A DNA stretch of 64,000 nt from contig JAAESX010000024.1 in NCBI GenBank assembly GCA_024228935.1, forward strand, positions 62,001-126,000, read 5' to 3'. Positions within the stretch are counted from its first letter, which is position 1; every line of letters begins with the position of its first letter. The position numbers and the translations under genes were made by a program. The stretch is from Pseudomonadota bacterium (lineage in GTDB: Bacteria; Myxococcota_A; UBA796; CAJQPC01). Positions 8,434-17,378 of this stretch are shown here, piece after piece. Below the pieces are notes generated by a model, which saw only the letters and a program-made list of their open reading frames with translations, searched no databases and was not told the origin of the DNA.

Positions 8434-9683
8434 CGGTCCACCTCACCCAGGATGGGGTCGAGGCTGCCGAGCACCACGATGATGTCCGAGATGTTCTGGC
8501 CGACCGACAGGTACGGCAGGATCGAGACGAGGTGGTAGCTGGGCGGCCGGATCTTGCAGCGCCAGGGGCTGGCCTTCTTGGGCTGACCGATGACGAAGGT
8601 CCCGAGCTCGCCGCGAGGGCTCTCGAGGCTCGAGTACACCGACTTGAACCCGGTCTTGCTCTTGTACTTGAGCGCGCCCGGGAGCTTCACCATCTTCGAG
8701 CCGCAGATCGGGCCCGGGGGGATGTCGTCGATGAGGCAGCGGACGATGCGGATGGACTCGCGCATCTCGTCCATCCGGACCTCGTACCGAGCGAGGCAGT
8801 CGCCGGCGGTCCGTGTGGACACCTGGACGTCGACCCGGTCGTACGCGGCGTACGGAGCGTCCCGACGCAGATCGTGGTCGATGCCGCTGGCACGGGCGAC
8901 GGGGCCGCTGATGCCGAGCTCCATCGCCAGGACCGGGTCGATGAAGCCCACGCCCTCGGTCCGCGCGTAGAAGACACGGTTGTCGGTCATGTCCTCGTAC
9001 TCGACCAGGCGGGTCTCGAGGAACGTCAGCAGCTTCTTGCACTTGTCGGCCCAGCCGGCGGGGATGTCGTGCCGCTGGCCACCGGGGGTGTGGTGGTTGT
9101 AGTGGAACCGACCACCGGTCAGGTCCTCGAACAGGTCGAGGAAGAGCTCGCGCTCGCGGAACGTGTGCAGGAACAGCGTGCCGCCGCCACCGATGGCGCC
9201 GCCCATGTCCAGGCCCCAGGTGCCGAGCCACAACAGATGCGAGGCGAGCCGCTGGAGCTCCGCGATGATGGTGCGCATCACCTGCGCCCGGTCAGGCACC
9301 TCGATGGACAGAAGCTTCTCGAACGCCATGCAGACGGCGAGCTCGTTCATCATCGGCGAGACGTAGTCGTTCTTGTCGACCACGCTGGGGATCTGGACGT
9401 AGGTCAGCTTCTCGCAGAGCTTCTCGACGCCGCGGTGCAGGTACCCGAGGTAGGGCACGCACTTGATGCAGATCTCGCCGTCGACGTAGAGCTTCACGCG
9501 AAGCACGCCGTGGGTCGAGGGGTGCTGCGGGCCCATGTTGAGGGCCATCAGGTCACCCTCGGCGTCGTACTCGTCGACGTCCAGGTACGGGTCCGGCCAC
9601 GGCGGCGTGGTCAGCTCGATCGGCACCTCGACGCCGCCGACCTTCAGGGTCGTGGGCGCCTTGGGCGTGGTGGGTCCGGCCAT
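8430..9683 (-). CDS. nuoD: NADH-quinone oxidoreductase subunit D
   Basis: 49-kDa subunit of the peripheral arm that lines the quinone site, 417 residues and collinear with the family. It contains GPQHPSTHGVLR (about residue 51, with the quinone-binding His), YLHRGVEK and a C-terminal GSLDPILGEVDR, the standard ending. It is not fused to NuoC. The ATG at 9683 lies two bases after the nuoC stop; the longer open frame upstream is the other-strand shadow of nuoC. Confidence 0.96.
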   Translation of the reverse strand: MAGPTTPKAPTTLKVGGVEVPIELTTPPWPDPYLDVDEYDAEGDLMALNMGPQHPSTHGVLRVKLYVDGEICIKCVPYLGYLHRGVEKLCEKLTYVQIPSVVDKNDYVSPMMNELAVCMAFEKLLSIEVPDRAQVMRTIIAELQRLASHLLWLGTWGLDMGGAIGGGGTLFLHTFRERELFLDLFEDLTGGRFHYNHHTPGGQRHDIPAGWADKCKKLLTFLETRLVEYEDMTDNRVFYARTEGVGFIDPVLAMELGISGPVARASGIDHDLRRDAPYAAYDRVDVQVSTRTAGDCLARYEVRMDEMRESIRIVRCLIDDIPPGPICGSKMVKLPGALKYKSKTGFKSVYSSLESPRGELGTFVIGQPKKASPWRCKIRPPSYHLVSILPYLSVGQNISDIIVVLGSLDPILGEVDR

Positions 9684-9685
9684 CG

Positions 9686-10168
9686 TCAGCGCCACGGGAA
9701 GTGCGGGGTGTCGATGGGGTAGTCCCGACGCAGGGGGTGCCCCGGCCAGTCCTCCGGCATCATGATCCGACGCAGGTCCGGGTGGTCGCTGAACAGCGCT
9801 CCGACCAGGTCGTACTGCTCGCGCTCCTGCCAGTCGGCGCCGACCCACACCGTAACCAGGCTCGGGGTCGGGGTGCCGTACGGGACGCGCAGGTGGAAGG
9901 CGGCGGTGACCGACCCTGGACCCAGACGACGCACGCAGTACGTCGTCATGCACTCGTCGACCTCGTCGTCGCTGGCCGCCGGGAAGTGGGCCGAGGCGCA
10001 GTAGACGAGGAAGCGGTAGTCGAGGTCCTTGAGCCCCTGGGCCAGCTCGACGAGCTTCTCGCAGGGGACCTGGGGCCCGACCTCGGGGTCGATCACGACC
10101 TGGCCGTCCTCGTCGGCTTCCAGCTCGAGCAGGCGCTCGAACAGCTCGCGGGCGTCGGCGGGAATCAC
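9686..10168 (-). CDS. nuoC: NADH-quinone oxidoreductase subunit C
   Basis: 30-kDa peripheral arm subunit, 160 residues, with the signature [20 protein letters not shown] followed by [17 protein letters not shown]. The GTG at 10168 is taken as start because it overlaps the nuoB TGA (GTGA). The protein begins directly with an acidic helical stretch and lacks the N-terminal extension of some NuoC proteins. Confidence 0.93.
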   Translation of the reverse strand: MIPADARELFERLLELEADEDGQVVIDPEVGPQVPCEKLVELAQGLKDLDYRFLVYCASAHFPAASDDEVDECMTTYCVRRLGPGSVTAAFHLRVPYGTPTPSLVTVWVGADWQEREQYDLVGALFSDHPDLRRIMMPEDWPGHPLRRDYPIDTPHFPWR

Positions 10169-10914
10169 TCGGACTCCTCGGCGGCATCTTCGGCGGGCTC
10201 TTCGACCGGGGCCTCGCTGGCCTCGCCTTCGGTGCCGGCCTTGTACGAGGCGCCGCCCACGTCCAGCACCTGGACGCGACGGACCTGGGCAGCGTCGACC
10301 TCGAGACGACGCTCGGGCACGCCGATTCGGGGGATGCCGGGGGCGCGCATGCCGTGGCTGTCGCGCGCGATCTCGAGCTCGACCCACGTGCCCTTCTGCT
10401 GCTGGTCGATCTTGTCCTTCAGCGCCCGGAGGCCGTTCAGCAAGGCCTCGGGGTTGGGCGGACAGCCGGGCACGTACACGTCGACCGGCAGGAAGACGTC
10501 GACGCCGGGGACGACGCTGTAGATGTCCCGGTAGAAGTCGCCCGAGATCGCGCAGGACCCCATGGCGATGCACCACTTGGGCTCGGGCATCTGGTCCCAG
10601 AGCTTCTTCACCCGAGGAGCCATCTTCACGGTGATGGTGCCGGCCACGACCATGACGTCGCAGTGCCGAGGCGAGCCTCGCGCGATGCTTCCGAAGCGGT
10701 CCATGTCGAACCGGCTGGCGGCTGCGGCCATGAACTCGATGCCACAGCAGCTCGTCGCCATGGGGAAGACCCACAGGGAGTTCTGCTGGCCCCAGGACAA
10801 CAGCTTGTCCAGGGTGGTCATGCCGATTGCGCCGCCGGGGATCTGCTCGAGCACCGAGTAGATCGGGTGCTCGAAGTTCCGGCCGGCCTCCAGGCTCTTG
10901 CTGTCTACTGCCAC
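10165..10914 (-). CDS. nuoB: NADH-quinone oxidoreductase subunit B
   Basis: Carries the terminal cluster N2. Ligands are C56/C57 (TSCCGIEF), C121 (MGSCAISG) and C151 (VPGCPPNPE). The product is 249 residues with an acidic C-terminal extension after about residue 180 (ending in [12 protein letters not shown]), longer than the usual 160-220. The GTG at 10914 lies ten bases inside the nuoA end; no ATG exists before residue 32, which would cut into the conserved part, so GTG is preferred. Confidence 0.94.
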   Translation of the reverse strand: MAVDSKSLEAGRNFEHPIYSVLEQIPGGAIGMTTLDKLLSWGQQNSLWVFPMATSCCGIEFMAAAASRFDMDRFGSIARGSPRHCDVMVVAGTITVKMAPRVKKLWDQMPEPKWCIAMGSCAISGDFYRDIYSVVPGVDVFLPVDVYVPGCPPNPEALLNGLRALKDKIDQQQKGTWVELEIARDSHGMRAPGIPRIGVPERRLEVDAAQVRRVQVLDVGGASYKAGTEGEASEAPVEEPAEDAAEESE

Positions 10915-11264
10915 TGGAGCGCCCCCTTCTTCAGGGCGTAGACCCAGCCCAGGAGCAACACACCCAGGAAGATGCCCATGTCGACGAGCGCGATGTCGCC
11001 GAGCTCGCGCAGGTTCAGCGCCCACGGCAGCAGGAACGCGGCCTCGACGTCGAACAGCACGAAGACCAGCGCCACCAGGTAGTAGCGAGGGTGGAACCGC
11101 ACCCAGGCGGTGCCGTCCGGCTCCTCGCCACACTCGTAGGTGTCGCGCTGGAGCGGGCTCGGGGCCTTCGAGCGGGTCCTCAGGATCAGCGCAGCCGCGA
11201 TGCTGCCACCGATGATGACGACGGACAGTCCGACGAAGATCAGCGCTGCGGACCAGGGACTCAC
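10905..11264 (-). CDS. nuoA: NADH-quinone oxidoreductase subunit A
   Basis: First gene of the complex I operon; 119 residues with three membrane helices and the conserved loop [23 protein letters not shown] with the quinone-site Cys, followed by [17 protein letters not shown]. The GTG start at 11264 is preceded by GAGG (rRNA-complementary, four bases of spacing), the best ribosome site in the operon. Nothing in the 67-base gap to tgt encodes a protein. Confidence 0.95.
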   Translation of the reverse strand: MSPWSAALIFVGLSVVIIGGSIAAALILRTRSKAPSPLQRDTYECGEEPDGTAWVRFHPRYYLVALVFVLFDVEAAFLLPWALNLRELGDIALVDMGIFLGVLLLGWVYALKKGALQWQ

Positions 11265-11293
11265 GACACCTCGGTCAGGGACGGAACGCCTCC

Positions 11294-11322
11294 CAACTAC
11301 CCGGATGACCCCAGGCGGGCAA
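11294..11322 (-). promoter_or_regulatory. Candidate promoter of the nuo operon
   Basis: On the minus strand TTGCCC (11322-11317), a 17-base spacer and TAGTTG (11299-11294) lie in the only gap upstream of nuoA. The match is partial, so transcription could also continue from tgt. Confidence 0.3.
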
Positions 11323-11331
11323 GAACGGCCC

Positions 11332-12489
11332 TCAGCGGCGCTTCTTCCCCCTCTTCCCCTTGCTCTTCGGAGGCTGCCTCGGCTTCTCCGGATAGGCCTC
11401 GTGAACCCCCTTCCTGAAGGCCTCGAACGTGCCGTCCACGATGCTCGCGCGCATCCGCGTCATGAAGTCGCAGAACCACGTGATGTTGTGCACCGTGGCC
11501 AGGGTCGCGCCCAGGACCTCGCCGACCTTGAACAGGTGGTGCAGGTAGGCCCGCGTGAAGTTGCGGCACGTGTAGCAGGAGCAGCTGCTGTCGGGCGGGT
11601 ACATGTCCCGCCGGAACCGGCTGTCGGTGACCCGCATGCGACCGCGGGTCGTGTAGAACATCCCGCTCCGCGCGTGCCGGGTCTGGATGACGCAGTCGAA
11701 CATGTCGATGCCACGCGCCACGCCCTCGACCAGGTCCAGGGGCCGGCCGACGCCCATAAGGTAGCGAGGGTGCTCGGGGCTCATGTGCTCGGTCGTGTAG
11801 TCGAGCACCTCGCACATCTTCTCGTGGCCCTCGCCGACGCTCAGGCCGCCGATGGCGTACCCGTCGAAGCCGATCTCGCGGATCTCCTCGGCCGAGCGCT
11901 TGCGGAGATCCGGCCAGAAGCCGCCCTGGACGATGCCGAAGAGCGACTGATCGGGCCGGGTGTGCGCCTCCTTGCTGCGACGCTCCCAGCGGGTGGTGCG
12001 CGCCACGCTGCGCTCGGCGTAGGACTTGTCGGTCCCGAACGCCAGGCACTCGTCGAAGACCATCGCGATGTCCGCACCCAGCTTCATCTGGATGTCCATC
12101 GAGACCTCGGGCGACAGGAACGTCGCCTTGCCGTCGACCTCGTACCCGAAGGTGACGCCCTGCTCGTCGACGCTCTTCTTGTCGAGCGAGAAGACCTGGA
12201 ACCCCCCGGAATCCGTGAGGATCGGCAGATCCACGTTCATCATCCCGTGCAGCCCGCCGTGGCGCGCGACCAGGTCCTCGCCCGGCCGCTGATGCAGGTG
12301 GTAGGTGTTCGCCAGGATGATCTGGGCGCCGGTGTCGGCCAGATGCATCGGCGACAGCGTGCGGATGGCTCCCTGGGTCCCGACGGGCATGAAGATCGGG
12401 GTCTTCACCGTGCCTCGGGCCAGGGTCAGCTCGGCAGCGCGGGCGTCGCCGACGGTGGCCTCGACGCGGAACTTGACGGGACAGGTCAT
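11332..12489 (-). CDS. tgt: Queuine tRNA-ribosyltransferase (tRNA-guanine transglycosylase)
   Basis: Exchanges the wobble guanine of GUN-anticodon tRNAs for a queuosine precursor. The 385-residue protein has the catalytic TDSGGFQVFSL (about residue 90), GGLSVGEG, the nucleophile segment MFDCVIQTRHARSG (family form DCVxPTR; Pro is Gln here) and the zinc site CSCYTC plus the downstream His (ATVHN). A basic tail (KSKGKRGKKRR) ends the protein. ATG 12489 is the start that fits the family N-terminus. The gene precedes nuoA by 67 bases on the same strand. Confidence 0.95.
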   Translation of the reverse strand: MTCPVKFRVEATVGDARAAELTLARGTVKTPIFMPVGTQGAIRTLSPMHLADTGAQIILANTYHLHQRPGEDLVARHGGLHGMMNVDLPILTDSGGFQVFSLDKKSVDEQGVTFGYEVDGKATFLSPEVSMDIQMKLGADIAMVFDECLAFGTDKSYAERSVARTTRWERRSKEAHTRPDQSLFGIVQGGFWPDLRKRSAEEIREIGFDGYAIGGLSVGEGHEKMCEVLDYTTEHMSPEHPRYLMGVGRPLDLVEGVARGIDMFDCVIQTRHARSGMFYTTRGRMRVTDSRFRRDMYPPDSSCSCYTCRNFTRAYLHHLFKVGEVLGATLATVHNITWFCDFMTRMRASIVDGTFEAFRKGVHEAYPEKPRQPPKSKGKRGKKRR

Positions 12490-12543
12490 GTCGCGGACTA
12501 ACGCGCTGACGCCCCCTTCACGTCGCCATCGTGGTCGGCGGGG

Positions 12544-12549
12544 TAGACT
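12544..12549 (+). promoter_or_regulatory. -10-like hexamer upstream of the PP2C gene
   Basis: TAGACT fits the TANNNT pattern seen upstream of other genes in the window. If used, transcription starts near 12556, after the furthest upstream GTG (12531), which argues for a start at 12591 or 12633. Confidence 0.3.
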
Positions 12550-12632
12550 CCCTCGTCGCCTGTAGCAGGCCCCGAGGATTCCCGCGAAGCATGGGTTCGA
12601 GCCACTCCCGACCGCCACCATTCCCGCCAGGA

Positions 12633-14093
12633 ATGGAGCTTTCCAGCCACTTTCGGGTGGAAGCACTCGTCCGGCTGTCGGAAGGTCGGATGTTCTACCT
12701 CGTCAGCGACGATCGTAGCGATCAGCCCACGCGCAAGTGCTGGGACTGCGGACACGAGGACAGCCCGCGCGGCTCGTCGGTCTGCGTGAGCTGCGGCTCG
12801 GCCTTCGACAGCCAGACCCAGTTCCTGATGTCGGTGCGCTGGAACGCCGCCGGCTTCGACGCCTACGCCCGCTTCTTCCAGAAGAAGTTCAAGCACCCCG
12901 GCATCCTCCACCCGGACGATGTCTTCGTGCACGGCAACGTCCTGTGCAGCGTCGTGCGCTACCGCGGCGAGGCCCTTCTGCTCGACGAGGCGTCCCCGCT
13001 CGACCCCGAACAGGTGCTCCACATGGGGCAGCGGTTCGCCGGTCTGCTCGCGTACCTGCACCACAACGGCGTCAGCATGTCGCGCCTCACGCGGGCCAAC
13101 ATGCTGATCCGGCGCGAGGAAGGGCGGATGCTCCTCTTCGATCCGGACGTCGAGCAGGTCTACGACGGGCCGGTCCCGGACGGACGCCGCTCGGTCGAGC
13201 TGCGCGATCTGGGCGAGATGCTCCGCCGCTTCACCCCCGTGAACGCGAACCGGCTCCGCGACTTCTTCGCCATGGCCGAGGAAGGCGCCTTCGCCAACCC
13301 GCTCGAACTGGGCCGCGGAATCGAGGAGCTCTTCGACGAGCTCAACGGCCTGGTCCCGATGCCCGGCGTCGCCGCGATCACCGACGTCGGACTCGCCCGC
13401 ATCCTCAACGAGGACAACTGGGGCTGGATCCAGCTGCGCGAGGACGTGTTCCTGTACGTCGTCGCCGATGGCATGGGTGGACACGACTCGGGCGAGGTGG
13501 CCAGCGAGGTCGCCACGAACACCCTCTGTCGCGTCGCGCGCGAGCGGTTCGCCAAGATCCAGAACGTCACGGCCGAGACGATGGAGAACATCCTCGACGA
13601 GGCGTTCCAGGAGGCCAACAACACGGTCAAGTCGACCGCCGAGGCCCGCGGGAACGACATGGGCACCACGCTCGTGGCGTTCCTGATGTCCGGCAACGTC
13701 GGCCTCATGGCCAACGTCGGCGACAGCCGCGGCTACCTGTTCCGCGAGGGCGAGCTCCACGCCGTCAGCAAGGACCACAGCCTGGTCTCGAAGATGGTCG
13801 AGCAGGGCCGCATCACGGCCGAGGAAGCGCGCACCCATCCGCACAGCAACATCCTGCTGCGGACGGTCGGGACCGAGCGGAACGTCGAGATCGACATCTT
13901 CCAGGTCGAGCTCCAGCCGGGCGATCGCATCCTGATGAACAGCGACGGGCTGTGGGGCGAGGTCGAGGACAAGCAGATCACCGAGCTGCTGTCTCAGTAC
14001 GAGGACCCCCGCATCTGTGCTCGCGAGCTGGTCCGAGCTGCCCATCACGGCGGCGGCAAGGACAACGTCACGCTCATGATCGTGGGCGTCTAG
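12633..14093 (+). CDS. PP2C-type Ser/Thr phosphatase with N-terminal zinc ribbon and pseudokinase-like region
   Basis: Residues 1-240 look like a decayed Ser/Thr kinase fold: LSEGRMFYLV at the start, LAYLHHNGVSMSRLTRANMLI in place of the HRDxKxxN loop (no catalytic Asp), LLFDPDVEQ in place of DFG. A zinc ribbon (C36, C39, C51, C54) sits in the N-lobe. From about residue 245 a full PP2C domain follows with all metal-binding motifs: LARILNEDNWGW, VADGMGGHDSGE, GTTLVAF, NVGDSRGYLF, NSDGLWG and GGKDNVT. It should dephosphorylate Ser/Thr-phosphorylated proteins. ATG 12633 is preferred because bases 12591-12632 lack the third-position GC of the gene; 12591 is the alternative. Confidence 0.85.
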   Translation: MELSSHFRVEALVRLSEGRMFYLVSDDRSDQPTRKCWDCGHEDSPRGSSVCVSCGSAFDSQTQFLMSVRWNAAGFDAYARFFQKKFKHPGILHPDDVFVHGNVLCSVVRYRGEALLLDEASPLDPEQVLHMGQRFAGLLAYLHHNGVSMSRLTRANMLIRREEGRMLLFDPDVEQVYDGPVPDGRRSVELRDLGEMLRRFTPVNANRLRDFFAMAEEGAFANPLELGRGIEELFDELNGLVPMPGVAAITDVGLARILNEDNWGWIQLREDVFLYVVADGMGGHDSGEVASEVATNTLCRVARERFAKIQNVTAETMENILDEAFQEANNTVKSTAEARGNDMGTTLVAFLMSGNVGLMANVGDSRGYLFREGELHAVSKDHSLVSKMVEQGRITAEEARTHPHSNILLRTVGTERNVEIDIFQVELQPGDRILMNSDGLWGEVEDKQITELLSQYEDPRICARELVRAAHHGGGKDNVTLMIVGV

Positions 14094-14100
14094 GGCCGGT

Positions 14101-15411
14101 TCACCCGAGCGCGTTCGCGAGCTCGTCCAGTGTCACCGCGGCGTTGGTCGCGTTGTCCTCGACCACAAGCACACGCTGACGGCTCTTGACCGCAGGCGCC
14201 AGGGGCGCCCGACACCACGCGATGGCCGTGGTGCCCTGGCCCATCTTGGACTCCAGGCGAACGCCGCCGCCCATCCGCTCCGGCAGATCGGCAGCCCCAG
14301 GCCCGTCCCTGCGGCCTCCTCAGTGCCCTGGGCGAACGGCTCGAACACGGCCTCGGTGTCCTCGACTCCCACGCCGGTGTCTTGGACCCGGAAGTCCAGG
14401 CGCTCATCTTGTAGGTCACCCGCACGACGATCTCGCCCGCGTCCGTGTACTTGATGGCGTTGCTGACCAGATTGTCCAGCACCTGGCGCACGCGCAGGCT
14501 GTCGCCGAGCACCTGGGGCGTGCGCCCTTCGCTGCGCACGACGAGCCCCTTCTCGTTGGCCATCGGCTCGAACAGGGCCAGGGAGCCCTCGACGAGCTGG
14601 TGGGCCAGGTACCGCGTCTCCCGGATCCGCAGCTTGCCCTCGCGCAGCGCCGCGTGGTCGATCACGTCGTCCAGCAGCTCCTCGAGGCGCTCGCTGCAGC
14701 GGGTGATGGTCTGGACTCGCTCGCGCGTCGGCCCCTCGGGCAGCTCGTCGAGCAGCAGCCGCGCGGTCCCGAGCGAGCCGGCGAGCGGCGTGCGCAGCTC
14801 GTGCGACACCCGCGCCAGGAAGCCCTCCCTGGCCTGGACGGCCGCGAGCGAGGACTCCTCGGCGACGACGAGCTCGGCCTCGCGCTGGTCCCGGACCCGC
14901 CGTCCGAGCGCCGCCACGCCACACATGACCACCAGCGCCATGGCCTCGTCCAGGTGGACCGGGAGATCCGCGGCGACGGTCACCCCCCGGGTGGCCGGGG
15001 ATGTAGTTCTGGGCCACCAGGGCGACCAGGACGATGCCGCCCCAGACCGCGCCGCGCCGTACGCCCAGCTGATGGAAGGCCGCGAGCGCCAGGATCGGCA
15101 GGAACGCGTGGTTCCCGGTGTGTGCGCCCCCCATGAACGGGACACCAGCCAGCAGGACGATCAGGTTGACCGCCAGGCCGTTGTGCATCCAGCAGAAGAC
15201 ATCGTCCCGGGTCCGGGAGCGGCGCGATCGCGTTGCCCAGGACGCCCGCGAGCTCGGCCAGCGCGGCCTGCCAGAGACCGACCGCGAAGCAGAAGACCGC
15301 ATAGACCGCGAAGACGAGCCCACCGGCAGCCAGCATGAGCTGCCCGCGCGCGAGCTCACGCCGCAGAGGCCCGCTGACGCTCGGTGCGAGCCAGTCCAGA
15401 AACGCTGTCAC
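14101..15411 (-). pseudogene. Hybrid histidine kinase, broken by four frameshifts
   Basis: Pieces in three frames join into one protein: membrane part (GTG 15411; LMLAAGGLVFAVYAVFCFAV and later helices), H-box SHELRTPLAGS, N-box VLDNLVSNAIKY, G1 DTGVGVED, G2 GTGLGLPI, then a receiver start RVLVVEDNATN ending at TGA 14103-14101. Shifts lie near 15205, at a six-G run near 14987, near 14405 and near 14290; the last seems to lose a few codons of the ATPase end as well. The receiver has only about 25 residues instead of about 115. Gene order and codon use suggest recent loss. The run-length shift alone could be a base-calling error, but the truncated receiver argues for a real pseudogene. Confidence 0.8.
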
Positions 15412-15424
15412 CCCCGACGGTAGC

Positions 15425-16183
15425 TCAGAAGGCGGTGCCCGGAGTGTTCCGCGTGACGAGAAGGACCACCGCGGCGCCTGCGACGAGCGACGAGGCGGCC
15501 CACGGCCCCCATCGAACCCGCACGTGCGGCGGCGGCGGCGGCTGGGTGAGGAGGATGTCCACCCGCGTCTCGCCGTCCGGGTAGACCATGACGGCGGCGA
15601 ACTGGGGCGTGTGCCCCTCGGCTCCCACGCGGACGACGTGCTTGCCCGCCGCCAGCGGATCCACGACGTGCTCGCCGGCCACCTTGCCGTAGCGGTGGCC
15701 ATCGAGCTCGAGCTCGTACGGCGCCGGGCTGACGTCCAGCACCAGCTTGCCCGGCCCGAAGAACAGCGCCTGGGCGTGGTCCACCGGGGCGCCTCCGTTC
15801 CGCGGAAGGTGGGTCTCCAGCTGGCGGATGGGCTCCTCGGCGTTCACGTCGACCACACGGATCGTGGCCCTGGGTCCGACCCAGTCGGGGAACAGGCTGA
15901 CCACGACGAGCTGATCGACGCCCAGGGACCGTCCCGCTTCCACCCAGCAGACCTCGTCCTCGAGGCAGCGCGCCGGCAGACCGGCCGGGTCGTGGCCCAG
16001 GCGCCCCTCGGCCAGCTCGGGCGAGAGCACCTGGTACCGGCCGGAGCCCTCGAGTAGCGCCACGAGGTCGGTCCGAGACCGAGCCACGGTCGTGCTGGAG
16101 AGCTGCTCGTCGGCCTCGATCACCACCGCCGCCCGCACGAGCAGGGGGGAAGCGAACAGCGTCTGGACCAGGGCGAGCCACAT
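15425..16183 (-). CDS. Membrane-anchored protein with PEGA-like domain
   Basis: 252 residues: an N-terminal hydrophobic segment (MWLALVQTLFASPLLVRA), a middle part of unknown fold (about residues 25-140, including CLEDEVCWVEAGRSLGVDQLV), a beta-rich stretch (about 150-225; YELELDGHRYGKV, LAAGKHVVRVGAEGHTP) that resembles PEGA surface-layer domains, a proline run and a C-terminal helix (ASSLVAGAAVVLLVT). The middle resembles proteins that test TolB-like or lipoprotein-associated binding, but I cannot assign it. It is transcribed divergently from the CCA-type gene with only 18 bases between the starts, and precedes the broken kinase by 13 bases. Confidence 0.6.
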   Translation of the reverse strand: MWLALVQTLFASPLLVRAAVVIEADEQLSSTTVARSRTDLVALLEGSGRYQVLSPELAEGRLGHDPAGLPARCLEDEVCWVEAGRSLGVDQLVVVSLFPDWVGPRATIRVVDVNAEEPIRQLETHLPRNGGAPVDHAQALFFGPGKLVLDVSPAPYELELDGHRYGKVAGEHVVDPLAAGKHVVRVGAEGHTPQFAAVMVYPDGETRVDILLTQPPPPPHVRVRWGPWAASSLVAGAAVVLLVTRNTPGTAF

Positions 16184-16188
16184 CCCGT

Positions 16189-16194
16189 TAGCGT
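16189..16194 (+). promoter_or_regulatory. -10-like TAGCGT, seven bases before ATG 16202
   Basis: No Shine-Dalgarno sequence precedes this start. TAGCGT plus seven bases places the transcription start at or next to the ATG, as expected for a leaderless message. Confidence 0.4.
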
Positions 16195-16201
16195 CTATCC
16201 C

Positions 16202-17368
16202 ATGCACGTCCCGCCGCTCGCACTCGAGGTCGCACGCCGCGCAGAAGCGCAGGGCGGCCGGGCGTATCTCGTGGGCGGCTGCGTCCGTGACCACCTGCTC
16301 GGCATCGCTCCCAAGGACATCGACCTGGAGATCCACGGCGTCGCGGACCTGGAGGCGCTGGTGAACGGGCTCGGACACGTCAACGCCGTCGGCAAGAGCT
16401 TCGGCGTGCTCAAGGTCCGACGGGGCGACATCGAGCTGGACGTGTCCTTGCCGCGGCGGGACTCGAAGGTGGGCCCGGGTCACCGCGGCATCCAGGTCGA
16501 GGGCGACCCGGACATGGGCCTGGACGAGGCGGTCCGACGACGCGATCTGACCGTGAACGCCCTGCTGTACGACCCGCTGACGGGCCAGGTCATCGACATC
16601 GTCGGCGGCGTGGCGGACGTCGAGGCCCGCCTGCTGCGCGAGGTCGACGAGACCACGTTCGGCGAGGACCCCCTGCGCGCCCTGCGAGCCGTCCAGTTCG
16701 CCGCGCGCTTCGACTTCACGCTGGCGCCGTCGCTGGCGGCCCTGTGCCGGACCATGCCGCTGGACGAGCTCCCCCACGAGCGCATCCGGGGCGAGCTCGA
16801 CAAGCTGTTGCTGAAGTCACCGCGCCCGTCCATCGGCCTCCAGCTGCTGGTCGAGCTGGGTCTGGCCGAGCGCATCCTGCCCACCTGGAGCGCCACGCCC
16901 CAGGTCCTGGCCGCTGTGGACCGGTCGGCCAAGGAGCGGTTCGCTCTCTATGGCGCCCTGTTCCACGGGCTCGACGCGGCCGACCGACTGGACTGCCTCG
17001 AGCACCTGCGGCTCTTCGAGAAGCCCATCACGCGCACACGCTTCGAGCAGGCCCTGGCGCTGACCGACACCGAGGCGCCCACGCTGCGTGCCCTGGCCGA
17101 CGACCAGCCGGTCGTCCCAGCGCTGACGCTCCACGCCGCCGTCACCGGCCGGTCGCTGGAGAGCCTGCTGGAAGACGCGCGACGAGCGGGCGTCGCCGAC
17201 GGACCGCTCCCTCGACTCCTGGACGGCGCGGCGCTGCGAAAGCTGGGGGTCCCCCCGGGTCCTCGAATGGGCGCACTGCTGGACCGTGTTCGCAACGAAC
17301 AGCACGCCGGCCGCATCCTCTCGCCCGAGGACGCTCGCCAGGCTGTGGCGGGTTGGCTCACCGATTAA
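16202..17368 (+). CDS. CCA-adding / poly(A) polymerase family nucleotidyltransferase
   Basis: Class II nucleotidyltransferase of 388 residues. The head has YLVGGCVRDHLLG and KDIDLEIHG (metal-binding Asp pair, about residues 40-42), followed by RRRDLTVNALLYD and the neck motif EDPLRALRAVQFAARF. The C-terminal half is helical as in this family. It probably completes or repairs the CCA end of tRNA; the family also contains poly(A) polymerases, which cannot be separated by sight, so I give no symbol. The TAA stop forms the first bases of the next gene's candidate -10 (TAAGGT). Confidence 0.85.
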   Translation: MHVPPLALEVARRAEAQGGRAYLVGGCVRDHLLGIAPKDIDLEIHGVADLEALVNGLGHVNAVGKSFGVLKVRRGDIELDVSLPRRDSKVGPGHRGIQVEGDPDMGLDEAVRRRDLTVNALLYDPLTGQVIDIVGGVADVEARLLREVDETTFGEDPLRALRAVQFAARFDFTLAPSLAALCRTMPLDELPHERIRGELDKLLLKSPRPSIGLQLLVELGLAERILPTWSATPQVLAAVDRSAKERFALYGALFHGLDAADRLDCLEHLRLFEKPITRTRFEQALALTDTEAPTLRALADDQPVVPALTLHAAVTGRSLESLLEDARRAGVADGPLPRLLDGAALRKLGVPPGPRMGALLDRVRNEQHAGRILSPEDARQAVAGWLTD

Positions 17369-17371
17369 GGT
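17366..17371 (+). promoter_or_regulatory. -10-like TAAGGT, seven bases before ATG 17379
   Basis: The hexamer begins with the TAA stop of the preceding gene and is followed by seven bases and the ATG. No ribosome site is present, so this gene may be made from a leaderless message as well as by read-through. Confidence 0.35.
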
Positions 17372-17378
17372 TCGCTCC

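Noticed and set aside
12531..12632. Longer N-terminus for the PP2C protein from GTG 12531
   Set aside because: Third-position GC is low and a -10-like hexamer (12544) lies downstream of that GTG.
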